DNA of 64,000 bases, taken from positions 5,272,501 through 5,336,500 of the forward strand of contig OX419761.1 in assembly GCA_948567375.1 (NCBI GenBank), given 5' to 3'. Shown here one piece after another: positions 11,043 through 22,200 of this stretch; position 1 is the stretch's first letter, and each line of letters starts with the position of its first letter. The notes under the pieces were generated by a model. That model was not told the DNA's origin and did no database searches. It was given only the letters and a program-made list of their open reading frames with translations. The translations under genes and the position numbers were made by a program. This DNA is from Lunularia cruciata. Lineage: Eukaryota; Streptophyta; Marchantiopsida; Lunulariales; Lunulariaceae.

Positions 11043-11236
11043 TTTGTGACAAGACTGCGAGTCAGTGCTTGTTACTCTCTTATGGGTGTGGTTTCTACCT
11101 GGGAGACTAAAGAAGAACTCAAGAAGAACTAAATTGTTACTTTGCTTTGTATTTGGACATTTCTGACTCGTATCTCTACGGGGACAAACTTTACTTACCC
11201 GATTACCGCAAAAGTGATATTTGTCGGGTTGTCACA

Positions 11237-12446
11237 GCTGCATATTTTTGTATTAGATTATATCAGAAGGTAAACCCCAATTAGAGAAAGTATAAAGTTC
11301 AGATTATTAGATGTTAAGCAAAAATTGGTGAAGTACTGGATGATCATGAACCTCAAGACTCCATAAAGCAAAGTATGATGATTGCAACTGTCACCTCTTT
11401 GTAGTAGACTGATGGCCTTAAATGTAGTATTGGAAGAAGTAGGGTAGTGGATTTAAAGCCTTTCATACCAGATTTGATATTAAGGCAATCAAACATCAAT
11501 GGCTAGTTTCTGTGACTCTTGAGCTCCTAGTAGCTCAAAGTGCTAAGTTTGTAGTTCTCACAAGGTCAATAAGTGAAAGAAAATCACTCTTTGTCATTTC
11601 TCTTGTGCTAGTGCTTCAATATTTGGACTAGAGTTGCTTGTCTTTGCAATGATAGAAATGCTCCCTTAAGTGTTTGATCCCTTGGCGGTTTTTGTACCTC
11701 AATGTTAATGCCTTGATGGAGAAGAGAAGTCTTATAGTGTTGATGTTCTAATTTTCTACCATCTACCTAATGGGATTAAGTTGTTACTAACTAAAATGCT
11801 TCAATTTGGTGTTTGTTGGGTTGTTATTGAAGATAAACACATTAATGCAATAGCTATTTAGCAAGCTGTAAAGGAAGAGATATGGTTTTTATCAAACTAA
11901 TAATAGCATTTTTAGTATTTTATCACTTAGAGATAAAATCATCAAATTTTATGGTAGTAGATATAATTCAACAAGTTTTTAGATGAATTTCCAAATAACT
12001 TAACTTAGGTTTCATTTTCTAATAGTAGTTTAACACTTAGAGATAAAATCATCAAATTTTATGTCTGTAGATATAATTCAACAAGATTTTAGATGAGTTT
12101 CCAGATAATTTACCTTAGGTTTTATCTTCTAATAAGAGAATGCCATTTAAAATTATTTATTCCTTTTTAATTGAGCACTAATTATTACACCTATGTATTG
12201 CATATCTCTAAAGGAATAAGAAATTTTTTGGAAGACAATGATTAGTCTTCAAGAGCAGGATTTTATATAGCATCATGTTTAACACTTATGCTATTTATTT
12301 CATATAAAGATGATATTCTTTGTTTTTTATTGATTATTGTAGATTGAATAAACCAAAAATAAAGAATTTTATTTCTTCCTCAAATTGATGTCATTTGATC
12401 AATTAAATGGAGCTAAATTCTTCAATAACTTGAATATTTGGAGTGG
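11237..12446. other. AT-rich gap, probably the severed tail of unit D
   Basis: This region holds no recognisable gene. By position it should include the 3' remainder of unit D, but no GGGTTGTCACA-like end could be found. A tandem duplication lies at 11917-12136. Confidence 0.45.
11917..12136. repeat. Tandem duplication, about 110-bp period
   Basis: Two close copies share ACTTAGAGATAAAATCATCA and then AATTTTATG, starting at about 11925 and 12035. They also share GATATAATTCAACAAG and the later AGATGA.TTTCCA.ATAA. Confidence 0.8.
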
Positions 12447-13034
12447 TGTAATACTCCAAGGACAAGAGAACTCTTTGAGAGAGAAAACACCCATTTTACA
12501 CTCAATCCTCCAATCCTCTAAAGGAGCACCTTCTCTTTATTATATAGCAAAGAGGATCCACTCAAAGGAAGCTCCACCTTGGATCAGATACATGGATTGG
12601 TGACCTGTTAGCAAGCTCCATCCTTGGATTAGTTGTTTGGATGGGTGATATGTCAGTCCTTGTCCTATCTAGTTGGTCCTATTTAGACCAAATAGAATCT
12701 TTAAGGAATCTTCTTGTCAGAAGCTCAGAATTGCATGAGTAAGATACCATTGGAAAGCTCTTGACAAGATAAATCATGGGGAGGGGGGAAGAAGGCAAGG
12801 TGTTTTTTCCTATGAGAGGAAATTTTTCCATTTTTGAGGCCTAATTCATCCATTTAGGCCTCCAAAAATGGCTTTTAAGTTTTTAGGCTATTTTTGGTTT
12901 CTATCTTATTAGTAGAAGTACTCTTTTTGTTACACATCTGTCTGATCTACCTAGTCCATTGTACACAACATCCTTCTAGATGTTATCAAGCCAATTTTCA
13001 ACTCTAGATAACATGTCTAGCTGCTTGTATTACA
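12447..13034 (-). repeat. 3' LTR of the gypsy element
   Basis: It runs TGTAATACTCCAAGG to CTTGTATTACA on the plus strand and is 588 bp long. It contains a TATA-like CTTTATTATATA (12535-12546, minus-strand promoter TATATAATAAAG). It is near identical in layout to 18161-18747 and related to the solo LTRs at 74, 26563, 62788 and 63647. Confidence 0.9.
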
Positions 13035-13036
13035 TA

Positions 13037-13049
13037 CCTCCCCCCTTTT
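13037..13049 (-). other. Polypurine tract
   Basis: On the minus strand the bases just inside the 3' LTR read AAAAGGGGGGAGG, the plus-strand priming site expected next to the 3' LTR. Confidence 0.8.
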
Positions 13050-13089
13050 AAGACGCAACATCCTCTTTACAAAAGTGTTGCTCAAAAGA

Positions 13090-13476
13090 TTGAACTAACA
13101 CTAGTGCATTGGTCAAGTTGGTTGCTGGCTCCCATGTTGCCTTCTATAGTGGGTACTCTTTCCAATGGACCAGATATTGCACATGCGGATGGCAAGTACC
13201 ATAGATGCGTTTCTGGAGAATATGTTTGACCTCATACTCCTTTGCCTCATCAACCAAGGTTGGACAAGGTTGATTTTCTTGGATAGAAGAGAAGCGAGGC
13301 GGCCAAGAAGCATATGAATGTAATAAGGAAACATGAAACACCAGGTGGATCTTCATATGTGGCGGTAGCTTGAGGTGATAGGCCACAATGTTGATGCGAT
13401 GAAGGATGGAGAAAGGTCCAATAAAACAAGGTCTGAGCTTATGAGGACCAACTGACTTGAGATTGGGGGTTGACAA
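13090..13476 (-). pseudogene. Integrase C-terminus and chromodomain (gypsy)
   Basis: The frame begins with the integrase C-terminal GPHKLRPCFIGPF and KIHLVFHVSLL motifs. It continues to a chromodomain: YEVKHILQKR, then VQYLVHWKEYPL, an in-frame TAG (a Glu in relatives), then ATWEPATNLTNA. The aromatic residues and W-E pair that read H3K9 methylation in chromodomains are present. The domain would steer integration to heterochromatin in a live element. Here it is truncated by the stop. Confidence 0.85.
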
Positions 13477-13699
13477 TCAGACTTGGTCTCCCACATTGAA
13501 CTCCATGTGTGGCGGTGTGTATCTACATATTGCTTCTACCAATTTTGAGCAATATGCAACCTATGCTTGGCATGCTCTACTCCCTGTTGGATTCTAGAAA
13601 CAAAAGTGTTGACAACGTCAACCTTGGTAGCCACCGGACAGACCTTCATCAACCTTGAAGGTGTGAAAGGATGCTCTCCATAAATGAGGAAGAATGGTG

Positions 13700-14293
13700 T
13701 GACTTATATGGAGGCATTCACTAAATTGTTGTAAGCAAATTCCACCAATGGGAGTAAGGTGTCCCAACTCTCTTGCTCATCCAAGTAAAGCCCCAAAGCA
13801 TGTCCTCAATAGTGCAATTTGCACTTTGTTTTTCCATCAATGTGTGGATGGTAAGCTATGGGCATAGCCAATTTGGTTTGAAGAACCCAAAGAGTGTTTT
13901 CCAAAACAAACTAGTGAATTGAGTGCCTCTATTTGTGATGAGCACTCGAGACAAGCCATGATGGGAAAAGAGTATATCTAAGTACAATTGAGCTAGTTGT
14001 GGGGCAGTCACATCCTTGGTGGTAAGACTTACATGAATCACTTTGTTGAGTCAATCAACAAAGACTATAATGGAATCAAACCTAGAGGTGGTTTTGGGCA
14101 ATTCACAAACCAGATCCATGCTTACTTCTTCCCAATGTTGTGTAGGAGTGGGGAGAGGTTGGAGTCCCATGGGAGCTTGATTAGAAGCTTTATTTTGTTG
14201 ACAAAGTAGACAACTCCAAACATATTCCATCAAATTGTTGCTCATCTTGGGCCAATAGTAATAGCGCTTGACTACCTCCAAGGTCATATCCAT
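13700..14293 (-). pseudogene. Integrase zinc-binding and catalytic core (gypsy)
   Basis: The frame at 14051-14293 reads VKRYYYWPKM and CLLCQQNKA (end of the HHCC domain), then WEEVSMDLV, which carries the first catalytic Asp, and SIIVFVD. The frame at 13856-14041 continues with DILFSHHGLSRVLITNRGTQF. The second catalytic Asp, normally in SDRGTQF, is Asn here. Further on, AYHPHIDGKTKCKLH matches the region of the catalytic Glu (TERVNR in relatives), which is also lost. The integrase is therefore dead. Confidence 0.85.
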
Positions 14294-14739
14294 TCATACG
14301 TGACCTACAATGGAAAAATCATGACATTCCGCTAAGATGGTTGTTCTTAGATCCATATCATCTAGGATCCACAACCTGCAATCACAAAAGGTGAGTCCTT
14401 GGGTGCTGGTGATACCTTTGGATGATTGAGCACCTACAATCTATTGATCAATTTTTGTAGTAGCAAGAATCCTAGGCCAGAATTCAAGGTTCATCTTGAT
14501 TTCCACTACCAATTGTTTGTCATAGGCATTCGGGTGAATGCATTTGCAAGTTACTTCTTGCCCTCCACATATCTAACTGTCATGTTAAATTGTTGTCTCC
14601 ACTCTACCTACCAAATCTATCAGCAAAACAGATCATTTTGTGTCTGGAGGTAGACTAGAGGTTTATGGTCTGTCTGTACCACAAATGCCTTCTCATCCAG
14701 ATAGTGCTTCCAATGCATGGTGGCAAGGACAATGGCTAG

Positions 14740-15048
14740 CTATTCTTGTTTAGTAGTATGATAGTTGCATTTTACAAGTAGCAACTTACAAGAGAAATAT
14801 GAAATTGGGTGCCATCCATCCGGCCATTCTTGTTGTAGGAATGTTTCTATTGCTACACTTGATGCATCTATGGCCATCTTGATTGGATGTTTTGGGTCAT
14901 ACCATTTCAAGATTGGTGCATGTAGTAATGCATCTTTCAACACTTGAAAGGCCAACTCTTGTGCAATTCCCATATCCACCTCTTTTCCTAGCCCAATAGT
15001 GTTGTTAGAGGTTGTGAAATCTTGGAGAAGTCCTTGACAAATTGACAA
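14740..15048 (-). pseudogene. RNase H region (gypsy)
   Basis: The frame reads APILKWYDPKHPIKMAIDAS, the F/D-x-x-TDAS signature with the first RNase H Asp kept. It then reads WHPISYFSCKL and NYHTTKQE, which match the usual P-I-x-Y-S-K-L and E-x-E/Y-N-T-x-x-x-E blocks. It continues the RT frame after stops. Confidence 0.85.
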
Positions 15049-15289
15049 TAAAACCCCGTCATCCCAAGAAACTCTTGATGTGAGTCTGATCTTCTAGAGC
15101 ACTCCATTTTTGAATGACCTTTATTTTATCTATTAACACTTAGATGCCCTCTACACTTACTCTATGCCCTAAGTAGTCTACTATAGATTTGCCAAACTTG
15201 CACTTTGAGATTTTTGCATACAATTGATTTTGTTGTAGAATCTGGAGGTCTTCTCACATATGTTGCTTGTGCTATGTCAGCATCCTATT

Positions 15290-16067
15290 GTAGACTAAGA
15301 TGTCATCAAGAAAAATGATTACAAATTTATATAAGTATGGACAAAATATGTCATTCATCAAACTCATGCAAGTGGTTGGAGCATTGGTGAGGCCAAATGG
15401 CATCACCAAGTACTCAAAGTGACCATACCTCATTCAAAAGGCCATTTTGTATATGTCTTCTTTTGCAATCCTGATTTGGTTGTAGCCACTCTGCAAATCA
15501 AGTTTGGTGAAGTGCCTTGCCCCATTGAGTTGATCAAACAAGGCATCCTTGCAAGGTAATGGATATTTGTTCTTCACCATTTGATTATCCTTGGTAGTCA
15601 ATGCACATGCACATTGTTCCACCCTTCTTCTTCACAAACAATACAAGAGCTCCATATGGTGATCCATTAGGTTGGTTAAACCTTTTTTGCAACATCTCCT
15701 TGATTTGAGCCTTACACTCCTCCAACTCATGAGGTGATAGTCAATATGGGGCCTTACAAGGAGTTGTCTTCCCAAGATCTATCTCAATTTTATGGTCTAC
15801 TCTCCTTTTTGGTGGTAAACCTATAGGTAATTCATCCAAAAAGACATCTTGGAATTCATTGACCACATCTTTCAATTTCTCAAGAATTTTTCCATTGTGT
15901 TGGGCACTCTGGACTTCTCTTATCAAACCCATGAAACATCTATTTGTCTTACCAATAGATGTAGTCTCTATGACATACAAAGGTAACTCTTGCCTTTGTG
16001 GACTTCCTTTTATCCCAAAGATCTTCCATTTACTAGTTTTCACTACTTTCTTTCTCCAATCCACCAT
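15290..16067 (-). pseudogene. Reverse transcriptase (gypsy)
   Basis: From the amino side, FQDVFLDELPIGLPPKR and VDHKIEIDLG mark the RT entry. Then come [18 protein letters not shown] and [15 protein letters not shown], with the first catalytic Asp in KLDL. The FLDDILVY box (minus strand, 15290-15313) holds the Asp pair. Stops and at least two frameshifts break the reading frame. Confidence 0.9.
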
Positions 16068-16148
16068 GGGATTGTAATGCTCTATCCACTACATACCTAA
16101 GATAGCATCATAACAAGCTAGTTTTATCACTTACCACTTGATTGCCTC

Positions 16149-16466
16149 TCAATACCCTCCTACAGAGAGGATTACCTTTCTAGGTAATGACTCAATCCTC
16201 TCTGTATGAGCATTGGGTAACTCTACTTTGTCCTTCTCATCCTTCTCTAGTTCCATCCCCAACCTTATTGCAACAAAGTGAGACAAGAAACTCTTGGCTG
16301 CTCGAGGGTCTATTAACACTCTCACCGGATTACCATCTAGCATTCCATTTACAACAATTAATTGTGTGTTTATCTTCCTCTTTCTTTGCACACTTGTCCT
16401 CTTCTTCCCCCTACTTTTACTCTTCTTCACCGAGCTAGTAAGGCCGTGAGGTACATTTATTGGCAA
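16149..16466 (-). pseudogene. Aspartic protease (gypsy)
   Basis: The frame reads INTQLIVVNGMLDGNPVRVL and IDPRAAKSFLS. The position of the catalytic D-S/T-G-A triad is occupied by DPRAA, so the active-site Gly is lost. The surrounding FVAIRLGMEL and LPRKVILSVGGY fit retropepsin flanks. It lies between gag and RT as expected. Confidence 0.8.
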
Positions 16467-16564
16467 TCTTCATTTTCCAATGCAGTTTCCATATCTTCCT
16501 CTTCAATTTGTCTCTCCATGTGGTTCAAAGGTTGCTTGTATGGAGGCCAAGGACCTCTAAGATG

Positions 16565-17230
16565 ACAAGCATAACAATTGATAGTTATGTGCCAAATTTG
16601 GCCACAATTGTAATATCATTGTTGTTCTATTTGAGCCCCTTCTCCACGTGGAACTCCTTCTCTCCTTTCTATGACCCGTCCCCATTCTCCTTGGAGAGGT
16701 CTTGCTCCTCTATCTCGGAACCAAATGTTGCCCAATTCCATAGGTGTTGTCTACCAAAATGGTGTGTCTTGGCCCAATAGTTTTGCATCAATAATATTGC
16801 TTCACCTCCTCCAAGCACCCCTGCTATTCTTTGGGCATAAGCAATGGCTTCAAAAATAGTATAAGGATTTTTCACCATTATCTCTTGGTGAATTTGCTCT
16901 TTTAATCCTCTCTTGAAATTATCAAGAGCTTCGGCTGGACTCATATTGGTTATCATACCCTGTAGATCCAAAAATACCTCCATGTACTCTTGCATGCTAC
17001 TCTTCTACTTCAACCCCCAAAGTCTGGTTTGGGCCATTTTCATGGAATCCATAGATTGGAAATTCTTGAGCAACCCTTCTTGCACGGCTGTCCAAGTGAC
17101 CTCTCTTCCTTCTATCAAAAATGATTGTTCCCAAGCATCACACCATGTGAGGGCCTTATCAGTCAAGTACCCACACACAAACACATCTGTAGAATGATCA
17201 TTGATCTTCATTGTGAACAATCAGAGGTAT
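16565..17230 (-). pseudogene. Gag with zinc knuckle (gypsy)
   Basis: The frames at 17005-17220 (CGYLTDKALTWCDAWEQSF, a retrotransposon gag core word) and 16669-16995 (LDNFKRGLKEQIHQEIMV) cover the capsid region. Near 16572-16613 a frame reads YYNCGQIWHITINC, a C-x2-C-x4-H-x4-C knuckle with the first Cys changed to Tyr and preceded by a stop. Upstream sequence to the primer-binding site is probably the gag start and leader but is too decayed to read. Confidence 0.85.
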
Positions 17231-18146
17231 CAATTCATTCTTGAAATCCAATTTTCCACTACTCCCATGGACTACTGTCCCTTGTAAGGCTCAATGCTGC
17301 ATGTCTTTTTCATTTGTAGTAACTATGTGGCTTAGTTGTTGATTTGGATCAGTGTCATTGGTATGCATAACTCTCCAGGTACTTTGATTGTTGGTGCTGG
17401 TTGTTAAGATGGTTCCCCTTCTTGCATTCCTTTATCCTTCTTGATAGGACATACTTAATTTTTCAATTCCTCCATGGTCATCTTGATTTCTCAAAACTCG
17501 TTCAACATCTCCTGCATTCCTTGCATCAACTCCTACAACTACGGATCCATGATTCCTACACAAGACCGATGTTCACTTGCTACTTCTTGCTTCAATAGAG
17601 AGTTAGAATGATCACTAGGGAGGGTGTACAAACTATGGGGACTACCATTGGGACCTCAGAGGCTATCACTCTTTGATAATATTCCTCACCAAAATTGTAG
17701 ACTACAAAACCTCTAAACATCACTTTTGGTCTAACTACATAACAAATTTCTACTTGCATGTTGAAAGGGTGAGGAATTGGTACATTCAGATCATAACATC
17801 ATAATAGAATGTAGATTGTCAAATCCCACTCTCTCACATATACCACCACAGGTAGAATCACCAAATTTGGTGAATTCATCACTTTATCCATGAATTCTGC
17901 TCCAAAGTGATAAACTAGCAATACTCTCATTTTCTCATGCTAGATGTACATAATCTTGTTGTGGAATGGATTCAAGAATGGGAAGCTAGGATCAAGAAAT
18001 TATCTTCCTAATGCATCCATCCTATCCGCTCTCTAAAGCGCTTCCTAAGTCTAGCAATTGCACTATGTTCTCTACCTCAAATTACTCAGTTTCAATAGCC
18101 CGTGCTCTTCCAAGAGGGGTGATCCACTCTCTTGTATTAAGACACC

Positions 18147-18159
18147 AGCTTTGATACCA
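18147..18159 (-). other. Primer-binding site (initiator tRNA-Met type)
   Basis: Directly inside the 5' LTR the minus strand reads TGGTATCAAAGCTGG. This matches the TGGTATCAGAGC form used by many plant retroelements primed by initiator tRNA-Met, with one change in the core. Confidence 0.85.
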
Positions 18160-18160
18160 T

Positions 18161-18747
18161 TGTAATACTCTGAGGACAAGAGAACTCTTTGAGAGAGAAA
18201 ACACCCATTTCTCACTCAATCCTCCGATCCTCCAAAGGAGCACCTTCTCTTTATTATATAGCAAAGAGGATTCACTCAAAAGAAGCTCTACCTTGGATCA
18301 GATACATGGATTGGTAAGCCTATTAGCAAGCTCTATCCTTGGAGTAGTTGTTTGGATGGGTGACATGTCAGTCCTTGTCCTATCTAGTTGGTCTTATCTA
18401 GACCAAAGGAAATCTCTAGGGAATCTTCTTGTAGGAAGCTTAAAATTTCATGAGTAAGGTACCATTGGAAAGCTCTCAATGAGACAAATCATGGGGAGTA
18501 GGAGAAGTTAAAGTTATTACTCCCTCGGGAAGGAAAGCTGTCTATTTTGAGGCCTAATTCATCCATTTGGGCCTCCAAAAATGGCTTTAAAGTTTTCAAG
18601 CTATTTTTGGCTTCTACCCTATTAGTAGAAGTACTCTTTTGGTGACACCTCTGTCTGATCTACCTAGCACATTGTACACAACATCCTTCTAGATATTACC
18701 AAGCCAATTTTCACCTCTAGATACCATGTCTAGCTACTTGTATTACA
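18161..18747 (-). repeat. 5' LTR of the gypsy element
   Basis: It runs TGTAATACTCTGAGG to CTTGTATTACA on the plus strand and is 587 bp long. A TATA-like box (minus strand TATATAATAAAG) is at 18249-18260, the probable promoter. The primer-binding site abuts its inner end, which fixes it as the 5' copy. Confidence 0.9.
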
Positions 18748-19241
18748 AGTAGGTATAGAAAAATTGAAAGGTGTGCTCAAAAAAATTCCCATAGAAGGTT
18801 GGATAGTCCGTCCCGTTAGCCTCACAAATTCAACATAGTCTTCATGAATAAGATACATCAAGTACTAGATATATTGCTAAATAAATATATTAATTTGATG
18901 CTAAATGATATTATCATCTTTAGCAATACAAAAACATAACTTGAATAGAGTGTTGCAATACTTATATAAAAGTAATCTCTTTTGTAAAGATCTTTTTGAA
19001 AAGAGGAAGTTAATTCCTTAGACAATCACAATTTTTTTGCTAAAGGAAGCAAGATAGAAAACAAAAATATTTGGATTTGAATATGGTAATATCAATCAAG
19101 GTTTGATGATTTATTACACTTTTATTGACAATTTATTAATATACATATGTTATTGAAACACTCACCAATCTCTTTGGCAAGGATGTGAAAAGGATAGCAT
19201 AACTTTTAATAATTCAATGACTTTATATGAAATTGTCCAAT
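18748..19241. other. Short AT-rich spacer between two elements
   Basis: It contains the right-hand target duplication of the gypsy element (18748-18752) and the left one of unit B (19237-19241). Nothing else is recognised. Confidence 0.6.
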
Positions 19242-22200
19242 TGTGACAACCCAAAAAATATCACTTTTGTGGTAATCAGGTAATTAAAGTTTGTTCTCAC
19301 AGAGATAATGGTCAGAAATGATCAAATACAAAGCAAATAGTAACAATCTCAGTTCTTCTTGGTTGTGTCTTTAATCTCTTAGGTACAAACTACACTCAAA
19401 AGAGAGTAACAACACTGCTCATAGTCTCGTCACAAATTAACACTCCTTTAGCACAACTCCATCAAATACTGTCCAAACAATTCTTGATTGTGATGATTCA
19501 GATCCTCTCAAAGACGGCACTTCAATGCAAAATGACTTCACCTCAGAATTGTGTTCCACCCCTCCATTAAAGGTACAACTTCCTTGACCAAAATTGTTTC
19601 ACATCAACTTTGCATTGCACTCACAAATGCAAAATCTACCAACACTACAATTCCTCTCAGATCTGTCAAAGCATTGCTCTGATTGCACTTCACTTAGGAT
19701 CAAACACACAGAATGAAGATCATGGTTGTGGAATCCATCATCCAACAAACTCATTGACTTTCACTTCAGAATTCTCTCAACACTTACAAGCACACACAAA
19801 GTTGATACTCGAAATTGAGCTCAAGCAACGAGCACTAAAATTAGCACTTTTCTTTATCTATCTTCAAAAATTATGAATACTAAACAACATAACACTACAA
19901 ATACTCCTTTAAATAGTAGAGCAATTGACAATTGCTAACAACTATACCATTTTACAACTCTACAAACCTATAGATCCAAAGTAACAATGCACCTCTTTGT
20001 ATTTGCCTTTTCATATCTACCTTTTCATATCTACCTTTTCATATCTCAAAATTGTTTCTAATCCAATCCAATGTCAACTTTGACTTTGACTTCCAAACTC
20101 AATGTTCCTTCAAGTATTTCTCCTTCTTTGAGTCTATCTGATTCTACCAAATCCTTCATTATTTCTACTACTTCTTCACTATAAACTACAATTGAGGTCA
20201 TGGGTAACCTTTCTAACTCTTTATCTCCCAACCTGCTCTTCTCTAATGTCTTAGAGGACAAATCCAAAGACACCTGCACCCCTACTTTTGCAACTTCTGA
20301 CTTCTTCTCTTCCTTCACACTACTACTAATCCTCTTTAACTTTAAATTCACTAAGTCTAATTTGAGACTTACATTGTCTCCTACTTCCAACATCTTTCTA
20401 TCTACTCTTTCTCTTAAATGAATCAGAAGAGTGTTCATATCTCCACCTTTTTCTCTCCTCTTCTAAGTTTCCTGCACAAGCAATTCCAATTTGTTCAATC
20501 TTGCTTCCTCCAACTTTCCTTCAACCTCCGTGCTTAGCATGGCTCGCAATCTTTCAACAACTTCTCCTACTGATTTTGATGCATACCTCCAAGATCATTC
20601 TGCCTTCAACTCTTCTTGGTACATCTTCAACTTGTCTTTGTACTCAGCAGCAAGCATATTCATCTCTCCGCATACTGAAAACTTTGCAGCTCAACACTTC
20701 TTACCAAGCCTTGCAATCTTTCTTCCTCTTGGTGTTGGATTGACAACTCTCTCTTCCATGCTTGATCTTTCCTTGTTGCACTCTTCTTCAGGCTTTCCTA
20801 CTCTTGCTTTATCATAGCTGCCATCCCTTTCACGTGAAATACTTTTGATGTGAACTTCACTGACCTCTTCTTTCATTTTTTCCAGCAATGTTATCTACTC
20901 CTTCAACTCTTTGGCTTGATGATGCATCTCTCTTCCCCTCTTCTCAAAACTCTCTTGCAAATTCTCTAAACTCTTCTTCTTCAAGATTGCATCCACCCAA
21001 AGTTCCTCAACCTCTTCTTCTCTTCAGGTCATACTCTCCCATAATCCCTTCACTTTGTCTAGCAGATACTTCACCACCTACAGCTCATTCTTCACCTTCA
21101 TACTATCTTGTGGCATTACCTTTTATTGCACCTTCAGTAGCTCCAACAATGCAGTCACGATCTGTGTTAAATATTGTACTCCCCCAAAGCTCTCTTTGTC
21201 TTTGTACTTTGGTTCTTTTGTCGGCACTTTCCCCCAAAGTCTTGATCAAAGTACTTTCAACGATATTGCTTCAAAGCTTTCTTCTACCTTACCAACTAAA
21301 CTTGGACCTACAGGGTCTTCCTTTATTGATTTTTTGTCTTTGCCTCCCTTCTGATCTTCCTTCCTTGGCTCTACATCCATCTCCTCCATAGCCAATTCTA
21401 AACAAGGATTATCTCCTACATCCATATGATCAATCGCCGCATGAAATACTTCATCTTCTTCTGCTTCAATTGATTGCTAAACTTCCTCTTCACCATCACT
21501 CCCAATTCCGGATCCCTCACTTTGTAGTGTGAGCTCCGCTTCTTCTGAGTCTTCTCCTCTAGACTCTGTCTCACCTTTAGACTCTATTTCAAAGTCTCCT
21601 CCTTCACTGCCTTCTTCTCTCACGGATTGAGTCTTCAAGTCTTCCGTTGTGGCTAAGGCAAGGCTACCTCTTTTTGTTTAATCCACTTCTTTGTCTTGGG
21701 ACTTCTTCCTTCCACCATCTCCTTCTATCTGTTCTGATGAAGTGATCATTGTTTGCTTGCAGTTGTATCATTTATTGCTACTCCTCTTCATCCGCTTCTC
21801 ATTGTAGATCAAGATGGAAATGTGACACCATACGATACCTCTCCTCCGCTGTCAGCAAATTCAATCTGAAGTAGAAGTGTGTTGCAAATGGTGCAAAGTA
21901 ATGTGGAGGCAAATTGGTTCTCCAATTGACAATCATCTACCTTGTTTGTTGGTGGAAGCACTTTGCCTAGTTCACCTTCACTCCTGCAAACATCTAGTGG
22001 AAGAAGACCGCCTACTGCATGTTTACATATATTTTTTGTTTGGGTATGAACATGGCCATTATTGCTCCTACAATGCTTTGTTTAATTAGATCCCAATAAG
22101 ACTCCACTTTGTAACCATTATTAGTATGCGAGCAAAAGAACAAATTTCTGATTTCTACAGTCTCCTCTGCAACATCACACTTCCGATAGAAGGTGATCCC

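Larger units (their letters stand above)
8137..11236 (+). mobile_element. Unit A: 3.1-kb LTR-like unit encoding a coiled-coil protein
   Basis: The unit begins TGTGGTGCCC and ends GGGTTGTCACA. The flanking 5-mers are GCTGT (8132-8136) and GCTGC (11237-11241), a target duplication with one mismatch. The ends are imperfect inverted copies (TGTGGTGCCC against TGTGACAACCC) and follow the TG...CA rule of LTRs, yet no gag-pol, primer-binding site or second LTR accompanies the unit. A conserved block just inside the 3' end (GATTACCGCAAAAGTGATA) recurs in units B and C. Inside lies a leader of about 520 bp, a broken long ORF and a 3' tail of about 190 bp. It retains many CpG dinucleotides, unlike B and C, and looks youngest. 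It is either a giant solo LTR or a complete non-autonomous element. Confidence 0.7.
12447..18747 (-). mobile_element. Full-length but inactive Ty3/gypsy chromovirus
   Basis: A 6.3-kb element on the minus strand has two ~587-bp LTRs (12447-13034 and 18161-18747) and flanking 5-mers AGTGG (12442-12446) and AGTAG (18748-18752). It also has an initiator-Met-type primer-binding site, a polypurine tract, and the order gag, protease, RT, RNase H, integrase, chromodomain. The two LTRs differ by roughly a tenth over the part I compared by eye. Every enzyme carries stops, frameshifts or lost catalytic residues. The chromodomain places it among the chromoviruses (Tekay/Galadriel/Reina/CRM group); the exact clade cannot be set by reading. 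Confidence 0.9.

Noticed and set aside
8137-11236. Classifying units A-C as DNA transposons from their short inverted ends
   Set aside because: The inverted match is only about 7 of 10 bases, target copies are 5 bp, the termini are TG...CA, and no transposase fold is seen. LTR origin explains this better, though it is not proven.
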